Source: Neoroseomonas soli (lineage in GTDB: Bacteria > Pseudomonadota > Alphaproteobacteria > Acetobacterales > Acetobacteraceae). Taken from it: 64,000 nucleotides of DNA. This document shows, piece by piece, positions 25,157 through 32,630 of the stretch. The translations under genes were made by a program, and so were the position numbers. A model generated the notes under the pieces. The model was not told where the DNA came from and did not search any database. It worked only from the letters and a program-made list of their open reading frames with translations. The DNA is taken from the NCBI RefSeq assembly GCF_018129065.1, contig NZ_JAAEDM010000008.1:37013-101012 (forward strand), read 5' to 3'. Each line of letters starts with the position of its first letter. Position 1 is the first letter of the stretch.

Positions 25157-26839
25157 CTAGAGCACCATCCGGGTCAGAAACGGCATGATGTGGGCCGCTA
25201 CGTCGTCGTAGGCCTCCTCGCTTAGTAGGCGGTTCCTCCCCTGCCCGACGCGGACGATGGTCGCCTCCTCACCGGACACACCGACCGCCTCTTCCACGGC
25301 CAGGATGAGCTGGCTGTCGTTCGGACGGTCCCTGACCAGGAACTGGATCATCGCCGGGAGGTGCTCTCGGTCCTGGCCCTGCTGGTTGGGCGCATCGACC
25401 ACGATGGGGCAGAACGTCGCCGAGCCGTACTCGCGCGCGGTGTGGAGGAACGCGTAGTAGTAGGCCGCCAGGCCGCGAGGCCCCTCGCTGCCGCGCGCCC
25501 GGGGCGGCAAGGTGATCGAACTGCCACTGTGCAGCCCGACGTCGAGCCGCTGTGCCGCGCGACTGAGGTGGCTGGCGAAGCAGGCCTCGATCGACCGGGA
25601 GCGCTTCCGGTCCAGCGCCCGGTTCATCTCGGCGACCATCTCGTCGATCCGCGCCGTGAGCTGCCCGATCTGGGTCTCAGCCTCCTCGATCCGCCGGCGA
25701 AGGATGCGGGTCGCCGAGTTCCGGCCCTCGGCCGCGACGACGTCGCCCAGGCTGATGTCGCGGCGCCTCACCGAGAGCACGGCCTGCACGCGCGTGATCG
25801 CCTCGGCGACCGCGGCGACGTTCGACTGCACCTTTTCGATCTCGGTGCTCGTCTTGCGGATCTCCTCCTGCGCCTTCTGCGCCACCGCCGTTAGAGTGTC
25901 GCCATCGGACGCGATCTTGAAGCGCGCTGCGATGTCGTTGGAGTAGTGCTCGCCGCAGCTCGGGCATTCCACGTCGACCGGCTGATGCGTCGCGCTGGCG
26001 AACACCTCGTCCAGCTCGGCTAGCGCCGCCTTGGCGACGGCGAGCTGCGCCGACCAGAGCGAGCGCACATCGGCAAGCTCGGCCAGCTTCTCCCGATGCT
26101 CGACCTCGCGCTCGTGCAGGCGTTGGCTCTCGGCCACCAAGCGTGCCGTCTCATCTGCAAAGTCGTCCAGCGTCAGGTGTAGCCCCGCATCGGGACTCGC
26201 CTGCTCAAGGTGGGACACGGCGTCAACTAGGCCGCGCCGGCGCTGCTGCACTTCGCCGAGTTCCCGCTTCGTCTTCTCGCGCTCGGCCAGGGCCACGTAG
26301 TATTCGTTTGGCTTGAGGCCGGAGTGGTAATCCGCCAGGACCCGCGCCGAATCCGAGAGGTACATGCCTTTGAACGGCGTCCAGGCGGAGTTCCAGCTCT
26401 TGTCCTGGTCGACGTAGTACGGCGCGAAGGCATAAGCCGGAGGGGGCACGACAACGTCGTCGCGCTTGTCGGTCATTAGCAGGCGGAAATCGAGCAGCTC
26501 GGCCAGGTGTGGCGCCAGCTCCGATGAGACCGAGCTGGTCTGGAAATGTCCGGGGCCCGCCCCGTCGAAGATCGCGTACGTGCCGGCGGACTTCACGATG
26601 GTCCGCACCACGCCATCGATGGCGAACTCGACCGCCGAGACCACCCGCTCCGACTTCCAGTTGTCGTCGATGCGATGCGGCTCCGCGCCGAAGGTGTCAT
26701 ACAGGCTTTTCAGGAGCGCGGACTTGCCGAACCCGTTCGGGGCTTGGATCACCGTCGCGCCCGGATTGAACTCCATCGTCAGGGCCCGGCGTCTCTCGCG
26801 TGAGAGAAGAAAGACCTTTTGAAACTTCATCGTGCGCAC
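25157..26839 (-). CDS. SMC/Rad50-like ATPase with zinc hook (LmuB-like)
   Basis: A 560-residue ATPase. Walker A is PNGFGKS at residues 34-40, close to the N-terminus as in Rad50/SMC proteins. Two coiled-coil arms (about 175-280 and 320-410) flank a CPSC zinc hook at C292/C295, the dimer-forming element of Rad50. The C-terminal head has a signature-like EGPRGLAAYYYA stretch and a Walker B region (FCPIVVDAPNQQGQD). It follows the DUF4297 nuclease gene by 50 nt on the same strand. The pair matches the two core parts of Lamassu defence systems (LmuB sensor with LmuA effector); the GTG at 26839 or ATG at 26830 may be the start. Confidence 0.78.
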   Translation of the reverse strand: MRTMKFQKVFLLSRERRRALTMEFNPGATVIQAPNGFGKSALLKSLYDTFGAEPHRIDDNWKSERVVSAVEFAIDGVVRTIVKSAGTYAIFDGAGPGHFQTSSVSSELAPHLAELLDFRLLMTDKRDDVVVPPPAYAFAPYYVDQDKSWNSAWTPFKGMYLSDSARVLADYHSGLKPNEYYVALAEREKTKRELGEVQQRRRGLVDAVSHLEQASPDAGLHLTLDDFADETARLVAESQRLHEREVEHREKLAELADVRSLWSAQLAVAKAALAELDEVFASATHQPVDVECPSCGEHYSNDIAARFKIASDGDTLTAVAQKAQEEIRKTSTEIEKVQSNVAAVAEAITRVQAVLSVRRRDISLGDVVAAEGRNSATRILRRRIEEAETQIGQLTARIDEMVAEMNRALDRKRSRSIEACFASHLSRAAQRLDVGLHSGSSITLPPRARGSEGPRGLAAYYYAFLHTAREYGSATFCPIVVDAPNQQGQDREHLPAMIQFLVRDRPNDSQLILAVEEAVGVSGEEATIVRVGQGRNRLLSEEAYDDVAAHIMPFLTRMVL

Positions 26840-26889
26840 GACGCCGTCCCCCGAGGCTTAGCAACAACCGCCGCAGGCCATAATCGCGG

Positions 26890-27975
26890 TCACTGGCCAT
26901 TCACTGCATCGAACGCTTCGACGAGAAGCGCCGCCTCCCACGTCAGATCATCGTAAGCCGCCTTGAGGTCGGGATCCACTTGGCCGGCGAGCAGGGCCGC
27001 CGCGTCGATCAGGGTTGCGGCCGACAACAGGCTGCAGCTGGCGGTCGCCGCGGCGTGCTTCAGCGCGGCGTGGAGCTTGGTAGTCGCGGGAGTGCGCTTC
27101 GACCTATTGCGCAGGTACGTGGCGATGGTGTTCTGCAGGCGCAGCCGCGCCGGTAGCGCTTGGCCCGCCGCCGTCAGCTCCTGCTCGACGCTGCCCCAGT
27201 GGTCGAGGATGTTGCGATGCTTCTGCGCCGCGGCAAGGACGTTGTCCACGTCGCCGCGGCAAAGGCCCTTGCGCCCGTAGAGCTCATCGATCGTGGCGCA
27301 AACCGTGGTGTCATTCGACTTCGCCGTGACGTCGGCGACCAGCGTGCGGTATAGCGGGGCGATTGCCGGGCCAGGCAGGTCGCTGAACAGCTCGATCAGG
27401 CGACCCCTCATGTACGTGTCGTAGCTGTGCAGTGGCACGCGCGTGCGCTCGAAGTGGATGATGTTGCCCTCATCCGGCGTGCGCGGCGAGGGGAAGTCGG
27501 GCTCGAGCGCCTTGGCGAAGGTTGCCTTGGCCTTCGCCGCGAGCTCCGGATACGCGATCGCCATGTGGTCCGGCGTGGACAACCCGCCGGCGGCAAGGTT
27601 GAACTCGAAGGGCGCGTTGGTGAGGAAGATGGCGGCCTCGACCTGGCCGCCGAACGCGACGGTGTGATGGTACATCTTCCCGATCGTGGTGCGCGGCGCG
27701 TCGCCCGAAGCGACGCAGAGGTTCCCCGGCTTCCACGGCCCGGGCTCCCGACCCTTGATCTGGTAAAGCCTCAGGCCGGTTGGCTCGCCAGAGCCCACCA
27801 TAATGGTGAGATCGTCGAAGTGGTCGAACAGGGCCCGGTAGTCATGGCCCGCCTCGTGAAGCTCGAGGAGCTTCTCTAGGGACGCATGAACCTGAAAGGC
27901 GAACCGCGCGCCGGTGCGGGCGCCGGCTTTCTCTCTCGGCTGCGCCTGGAGTATGACGCTCGCGTGGGCGGTCAT
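26890..27975 (-). CDS. DUF4297 (Cap4-like) nuclease, Lamassu LmuA-like effector
   Basis: A 361-residue protein. The N-terminal 150 residues show the DUF4297/Cap4 pattern of PD-(D/E)XK nucleases: RFAFQVHASLEKLLEL (Gln28), an acidic pair at D54/D55, and YQIK with K74. The remainder, helical and without a known motif, may sense or oligomerise; the LSAATLIDAAALLAG region is near residue 310. In Lamassu-type systems such a nuclease is unleashed by the SMC partner upon phage DNA intermediates, with host killing as outcome. Here it is first in a two-gene minus-strand operon with the ATPase. A third gene (LmuC) is not visible. Confidence 0.75.
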   Translation of the reverse strand: MTAHASVILQAQPREKAGARTGARFAFQVHASLEKLLELHEAGHDYRALFDHFDDLTIMVGSGEPTGLRLYQIKGREPGPWKPGNLCVASGDAPRTTIGKMYHHTVAFGGQVEAAIFLTNAPFEFNLAAGGLSTPDHMAIAYPELAAKAKATFAKALEPDFPSPRTPDEGNIIHFERTRVPLHSYDTYMRGRLIELFSDLPGPAIAPLYRTLVADVTAKSNDTTVCATIDELYGRKGLCRGDVDNVLAAAQKHRNILDHWGSVEQELTAAGQALPARLRLQNTIATYLRNRSKRTPATTKLHAALKHAAATASCSLLSAATLIDAAALLAGQVDPDLKAAYDDLTWEAALLVEAFDAVNGQ

Positions 27976-28225
27976 TTTGTCATCGGCTGCGGTTTATTGT
28001 GGCTTACCACTCTGAAACCAAGATGCGAGTCCGACAAGTCTTTCCGTGGCGCGTCGTAACGAACTCGAGCTTCCTCTGATCCGATCCCGTTCGCGGGCCT
28101 TAGCGGAGGGGCCCGCCGCCGCCCAGCCTCCAGTTGACCGGCACGCGACCGCCTTCCTAGCGTGGCTGGAGCAGCTTTGGCGCGGATCCGTCAGCCGATG
28201 CAAACAAGATGTCGACGAGGGGCCC

Positions 28226-29134
28226 ATGGCCACGCATCGCTTTCGTCCCACGCGCTACTTCAACGCGATCGGCGTCGCCGAACCCTGCCTGCGCGTTGCT
28301 GATGGCGACACGGTGGTGACCGACACCGTCGACGCTTCCGGCCTCGACGCGCGGGAGGTCGCCGTCGCCAAGCGCCCGAACCCGATGACCGGCCCGTTCT
28401 TCATCGACGGCGCCGAACCTGGCGACACGCTGGCCGTGCGGATCGATCGCCTGACACCAAGCGGTGCAACGGGCTGGACCTACTCGCCGCTCGCCCTGAC
28501 CGTGTTGGATCCGGCCGCCATCATCGACCGGCCGCCGCAGCAGCGCGCCGTCTGGGATATCGACCGCGCGGCCGGGACGGTGCGCCTGCAGGAGACGGTG
28601 AAGGGGCTGGAGGAGTTCGCACCGCCGATCCAGCCCATGATGGGCTGCTTCGGGGTCGCGCCGGCGGGCGGGCAAGCACTGTCCACCGCGACCAGCGCAC
28701 AGAATGGCGGCAACATGGACTACCGCCTGTTCGCGCCGGGCACGACTGCTTGGTTTCCCGTCGCAGTGCCGGGCGCGCTCTTCTATCTCGGCGACGGGCA
28801 TGCCTGCCAAGGCGACGAGGAGATCACCGGCACCGGCATCGAGACATCCTTCGAGATAGAGGTAACGTTCCACGTCCTGAAGCGGACGATCACCTGGCCG
28901 CGCGGCGAGACGGCCGACCACATCTTCACCGTCGGCAACGCCCGGCCGCTGGACCAGGCGCTGCAGCACGCCACGACGGAGATGTCGCGCTGGCTGGGCG
29001 AGGACTACGGCCTGGATGCCCGCGCCGCCAGCCACCTGATGGGCCAGGTCGTCTGCTACGATGTCGGCAATGTCTTCAACCCCGCCTTCACCGTTGCCTG
29101 CCGCATCGCAAAACGCTGGCTCCCGAAGCGGTAG
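28226..29134 (+). CDS. Acetamidase/formamidase family protein
   Basis: About 302 residues from the ATG at 28226, preceded by GAGGGG; the frame opens earlier at 28046, but that part is not protein-like. The sequence fits the FmdA/AmdA family: a beta-rich start (FNAIGVAEPCLRVADGDTVVTDTVDASG), GPFFIDGAEPGDTLAVRID, a metal/active-site block FAPPIQPMMGCFGVAP, GGNMDYRLFAPGTT and LGDGHACQGDEEITGTGIE, and the late segment LGEDYGL. These cytoplasmic enzymes hydrolyse formamide or short amides to the acid and ammonia; substrate is not predictable. It is convergent with the recombinase operon, 14 bases apart. Confidence 0.85.
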   Translation: MATHRFRPTRYFNAIGVAEPCLRVADGDTVVTDTVDASGLDAREVAVAKRPNPMTGPFFIDGAEPGDTLAVRIDRLTPSGATGWTYSPLALTVLDPAAIIDRPPQQRAVWDIDRAAGTVRLQETVKGLEEFAPPIQPMMGCFGVAPAGGQALSTATSAQNGGNMDYRLFAPGTTAWFPVAVPGALFYLGDGHACQGDEEITGTGIETSFEIEVTFHVLKRTITWPRGETADHIFTVGNARPLDQALQHATTEMSRWLGEDYGLDARAASHLMGQVVCYDVGNVFNPAFTVACRIAKRWLPKR

Positions 29135-29148
29135 GATTTGACGTCGAC

Positions 29149-29586
29149 CTACGATTTGGGACCCGCGGCGCGCCCCGGTTCAGCGCGCCGCGTCGGCTTG
29201 CCCGACATCAGGTGTTCCCACTGATGTCCCCAGACCAGAGGAACTGGCTCCAGCAGAGCCGGAAGCGCAACGCGATCTATTGCCCGACCATCCAGCACCA
29301 TCTCGACGAGGTCTGGCGCCAGGAGCGTCAGCCGCAGCAGCGAGCCCAGGTATCCCCGCTCGACCTGCTCCGCCGCCGCCATCTCGGTGATCGACGCGTA
29401 CCGCCCGTCGTCGAGCAGCTTCTGGTACCGGAATGCCCGTGCGAGCGCCTTCACCAGCGCCGGGTCGGCTCGCGTCGGGATGGCGGCCTCGTCGCCTTCC
29501 TGCACCGGCGTCACCACGGTCTTCCGCCCCGGCCGCCGCCGGATCTTCAGCGGCACCCGGACCGTTATGCTAGTGGCGCCGGTCAT
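29149..29586 (-). CDS. Small HTH protein of serine-recombinase operon
   Basis: A 145-residue protein whose ATG overlaps the recombinase stop (ATGA). Residues 62-100 (ASITEMAAAEQVERGYLGSLLRLTLLAPDLVEMVLDG) resemble the HTH of ParB/KorB-type proteins, so it is likely a DNA-binding accessory factor, perhaps a directionality factor or repressor for the recombinase. It is the last of four genes with consecutive 4-nt overlaps. No exact family recognised; proteins of this kind commonly follow large serine recombinases in alphaproteobacterial mobile elements. Confidence 0.6.
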   Translation of the reverse strand: MTGATSITVRVPLKIRRRPGRKTVVTPVQEGDEAAIPTRADPALVKALARAFRYQKLLDDGRYASITEMAAAEQVERGYLGSLLRLTLLAPDLVEMVLDGRAIDRVALPALLEPVPLVWGHQWEHLMSGKPTRRAEPGRAAGPKS

Positions 29587-30935
29587 GCAGCCGTCCTCAA
29601 GGCTTCAGGCGCGATGGTGCCGAGATCCCTGACCAATCCGGCCAGCCCCTCGACGCGGAGCCGAATGTCGGCGCCGGCGGGCCCGACGACCACCCGCTCC
29701 ACCAGCGCCCGCACGACCCGCGCCTGCTCTGCCGGAAACAGTTCCTCCCACAACGGGTCGAGCCGATGTAGCGCGTCCCGGACCTCGCGCTCCGTCAGGC
29801 CCGGCGCCTCCCGACGCGCCGCAAGCCAGGTGCCAACCACGATCTCCGGCTGCCGGAGCAGGGCTCGCACCTGGCTGATCACGGCGCCCTCAATCTGCGC
29901 AGCCGACACGCGCCGTACGATGGTGTCGTCCACGACCGTGTCGGCCTTCAGCACCCGCTGGGCGACGTAGTAGCAATAGCGCCGGCCATTCTTCACCGCG
30001 TGCGTCGGCGACATCGCACGACCGTCGATGCCAAAGATCAGCCCCTTGAGCAGGGCCGGGGCATGCTGCCGATTCTGCGCCGCGCGGCTGCGCGGGCTCA
30101 CCTGCAGGATGGCGTGCGCCCGGTCCCAGAGATCCCGCGGCACGATGGCTTGGTGCTCGCCGCGATAGATGTTCGCCTTGTGCGTGACCTCGCCGATGTA
30201 GGTCCGCAGGTTCAGCGCCTTGTAGACGTCGCCCTTGTCCAGCAGCTTCCCGGACTTGCTGGTGACACCCTCCGCCTGCAGGCGATGCACCGTCTCCACG
30301 CCCGACCCGGTCTCCACGAACAACTCGAACACGCGGTGCACGCGCGCGGCCTCCGGCTCGTTGACCACCAGCTTCCGGTTGGCAACGTCGTAGCCGAGCG
30401 GCACCTTCCCGCCCATCCACATGCCGCGGGCCTTCGACGCCGCAACCTTGTCCCGGATCCGCTCCCCGATGACCTCGCGCTCGAACTGCGCAAAGGAGAG
30501 CAGGATGTTGAGCGTCAGCCGCCCCATGCTGGTGGTGGTGTTGAAGGACTGCGTCACCGAGACGAAGGTGACGCCATGCGCCTCCATGGTCTCGACCAAC
30601 TTGGCGAAGTCAATTAGTGAGCGTGATAGGCCGTCGATCTTGTAGACGACGATGACGTCGACGAGGTCCTGCTCGATATCGGCCAGCAGTCGCTTCAGGG
30701 CGGGGCGTTCCAGGGTTCCACCGGAGAATCCGCCATCGTCGTAGCGGTCCCGCACCAGGGTCCACCCCTCGGCACGCTGGCTCGCGACATAGGCTTCGCA
30801 GGCCTCGCGCTGCGCGTCGAGGGTGTTGAACTCCTTCTCAAGCCCTTCGTCCGTGGATTTGCGCGTGTAGACCGCGCAGCGCAGCTTCTTCGTGGTCGAC
30901 GGCATCGCCTCACCGGCAGGTGCCTTCCGCTTCAT
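29583..30935 (-). CDS. Large serine recombinase (resolvase/invertase domain plus recombinase domain)
   Basis: About 450 residues from the ATG at 30935, which overlaps the upstream stop (ATGA). The N-terminal resolvase domain begins RCAVYTRKSTDEGLEKEF (catalytic Ser near residue 22), with YDDGGFSGGTLERPALKRLL and YKIDGLSRSLIDFA, then QFEREVIGERIRDKVAASKARG; the recombinase domain (VPLGYDV ... VNEPEAARVHRVFELFVETG) and a C-terminal zinc-ribbon-type region follow. Cys residues of a classical zinc ribbon are mostly absent, unlike phiC31-type integrases. It would insert, excise or invert the surrounding island. Confidence 0.87.
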   Translation of the reverse strand: MKRKAPAGEAMPSTTKKLRCAVYTRKSTDEGLEKEFNTLDAQREACEAYVASQRAEGWTLVRDRYDDGGFSGGTLERPALKRLLADIEQDLVDVIVVYKIDGLSRSLIDFAKLVETMEAHGVTFVSVTQSFNTTTSMGRLTLNILLSFAQFEREVIGERIRDKVAASKARGMWMGGKVPLGYDVANRKLVVNEPEAARVHRVFELFVETGSGVETVHRLQAEGVTSKSGKLLDKGDVYKALNLRTYIGEVTHKANIYRGEHQAIVPRDLWDRAHAILQVSPRSRAAQNRQHAPALLKGLIFGIDGRAMSPTHAVKNGRRYCYYVAQRVLKADTVVDDTIVRRVSAAQIEGAVISQVRALLRQPEIVVGTWLAARREAPGLTEREVRDALHRLDPLWEELFPAEQARVVRALVERVVVGPAGADIRLRVEGLAGLVRDLGTIAPEALRTAA

Positions 30936-31441
30936 GCCCCGCCTCCCGGCTGCCGGAGCCCGAAGAACGCCCAGCCATTCCACCGCGTGCCGGTGATGTG
31001 CCGCGCGGTGGCGGAGAGGGATCGGTAGGGCCGCCCCTCATACTCGAAGTCATCGGCGCGGACGGTGACGACGTGCTGCACGCCGTCATACTCCCGGATC
31101 AGCCGCGTGCCCGGCAGCGGCCGGCTGTCAGCGCGGATGCGCCGGAGCACGACATTGCCGCCATCCAGTTGCTCGCCCAGCGCCTCGAGGCGCGCCCGTG
31201 TCTCCGGCTTCAGGCCGCCATAGGCCAGTTCCTGGATGCGGTAGGCCAGCCGGCTGGTGATGTAGCTGCGGCTGAACGGTGGCGGTTCCTTGCCGAACAG
31301 CACGCGCCATTCGGCCTTCAGCTCGCCGATGGGTGCGGTCTGGATCCAGGCCAGCCGGCCCAGGACCTGATCCTTTGGAATGGCAGAAATAGTGCGTGCG
31401 ACGGGCTCGATGGCATCGCCGGCATAGGTGCGGGCGGTCAT
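30932..31441 (-). CDS. DUF2924 domain protein
   Basis: A 169-residue protein; the ATG at 31441 overlaps the previous stop (ATGA). DUF2924 is recognised by the IGELKAEWRVLFGKEPPP segment, then RLAYRIQELAYGGL, RADSRPLPGTRLIREYDGV and the C-terminal YRSLSATARHITGTRWNGWAFFGL. Members occur next to serine recombinases on mobile elements and appear to be DNA-associated accessory proteins; their exact role is not established. Here it is second of four coupled genes. Confidence 0.82.
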   Translation of the reverse strand: MTARTYAGDAIEPVARTISAIPKDQVLGRLAWIQTAPIGELKAEWRVLFGKEPPPFSRSYITSRLAYRIQELAYGGLKPETRARLEALGEQLDGGNVVLRRIRADSRPLPGTRLIREYDGVQHVVTVRADDFEYEGRPYRSLSATARHITGTRWNGWAFFGLRQPGGGA

Positions 31442-31644
31442 GCGCAACTCCTCTCCGAGGGAGCCGCATGCACGCTCTGGTGGGCGGTGAAGTGTAGCGA
31501 ACTCTCCGGGCCGGTTCCGGGGTCGCGATCGAACTCCTCGGCGGTGCGGCTTCGCAGCCGCACAAGGCCACGGGCGAGGATGTCGCAGACCTCGTGCAAG
31601 TGGGGCGGGAGGTGCGTCAACGCTGCGCGGGACTGGCGGGCCAT
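31438..31644 (-). CDS. Small protein, first gene of recombinase operon
   Basis: A 68-residue protein (ATG at 31644) whose stop overlaps the DUF2924 start by ATGA. It is basic at the N-terminus (MARQSRAALTHLPPHLHEV) and has a helix CDILARGLVRLRSRTAEEFD. Small proteins of this type routinely lie next to DUF2924 genes, so I treat it as real. The short length and helical character suit a regulatory or adaptor role. Confidence 0.6.
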   Translation of the reverse strand: MARQSRAALTHLPPHLHEVCDILARGLVRLRSRTAEEFDRDPGTGPESSLHFTAHQSVHAAPSERSCA

Positions 31645-31742
31645 TAGTAGGATTCACCGTCGGGTCGCGCGCGACCGCCCTTGCGTTGGCATGATCGTGG
31701 AGGTTGAGAATTGATGCCGTCGCCAGGGAGTTGGACCGCGAG

Positions 31743-32564
31743 ATGACCACAGCTGATACGACAGAACATCTGACCTTGCTTGAGGCGATGATCCGCTGGT
31801 GTGACGGCGACATCGTGGATCGAATCGGCGCTGAGGAACGGAAGAACCTCGCCTACCACCTTCGGTCCTTTTCGATGCCGAAGCTCTTGGACGAGTCTGA
31901 ATGGTTGCAGCCGACGGCTCAGACGTGGGCGTTTGCCGGAGATCTGACGCTCCTGATCGCTGCGTGGGAGGATCTTGCAGCGGATTTTCGACGTCGGGTC
32001 GAGCGGGGTGAACTTTACCTGGAGGGCGTCCTGTCCGGCGAAGATCCGGACGCGCAGCCCGAGGCGATCCCGAATTTCTGGGCTTCTGAACTCCACTTTG
32101 ACCTGACCGCCAACGTCGCGACCCGCGCAAAGAGGCGGTATCTCGCGATATCTGTCTCGAAGCGGCCATCGCCTTGGACCGCGCTCGGTCGAGCGCAGAA
32201 TGGAGACGCGGATCCGCCACTCCGCTTCGATGCAGGATCCGTCGCGAGGTTGAGTGGTGAGGAGATCCTCTACCTGCTCGAGGAGCACGCCCGTCGCGTT
32301 ATCGCCTCGCCGGACGCCACGCTCATCCCTCCGGGCAAGATCAGTTTGCTGCCTATTGTGAAAGGCAAGATGGTGCATCGGGCCGAACAGGGCGAGCTGA
32401 TGCCCAGCCTGTCGCAAGAGGCGGCTGCTCTTGCTGCTTGGATTGCCTCGAAGGTAACGCTCCATCAGACGCCTACTGCCTCCACGATCGCGAAAGTGCT
32501 GGGGAAGAAGTACGCAGCGCTGCGAGCGCGATCCAGCGGCGCGATCCAACGCGACCGCAAGTGA
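31743..32564 (+). CDS. Hypothetical protein of the mobile island
   Basis: About 273 residues from the ATG at 31743 (a TTG at 31704 also opens this frame). It is divergent from the recombinase operon and lies 66 nt before the primase gene. Visible segments: an N-terminal helical part (LEAMIRWCDGDIVDRIGAEERKN), FWASELHFDLTANVATRAKRRY in the middle and a C-terminal helix bundle (SQEAAALAAWIASKVTLHQTPTASTIAKVLG ... YAALRA) that looks like a winged-helix or HTH fold. Unknown family; DNA binding and a role in replication or control of the island are possible. Confidence 0.55.
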   Translation: MTTADTTEHLTLLEAMIRWCDGDIVDRIGAEERKNLAYHLRSFSMPKLLDESEWLQPTAQTWAFAGDLTLLIAAWEDLAADFRRRVERGELYLEGVLSGEDPDAQPEAIPNFWASELHFDLTANVATRAKRRYLAISVSKRPSPWTALGRAQNGDADPPLRFDAGSVARLSGEEILYLLEEHARRVIASPDATLIPPGKISLLPIVKGKMVHRAEQGELMPSLSQEAAALAAWIASKVTLHQTPTASTIAKVLGKKYAALRARSSGAIQRDRK

Positions 32565-32630
32565 ATCCCGGCGTTGGATCGAGGGAGTCGGAACACCCAC
32601 ACCAACCGGCGACACCATGCTGGCTGAGAG

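Noticed and set aside
25157..27975. Assignment as Hachiman or DUF4297-HerA system
   Set aside because: Partner is a coiled-coil SMC-type ATPase with zinc hook, not a helicase or HerA; Lamassu-like fits better.
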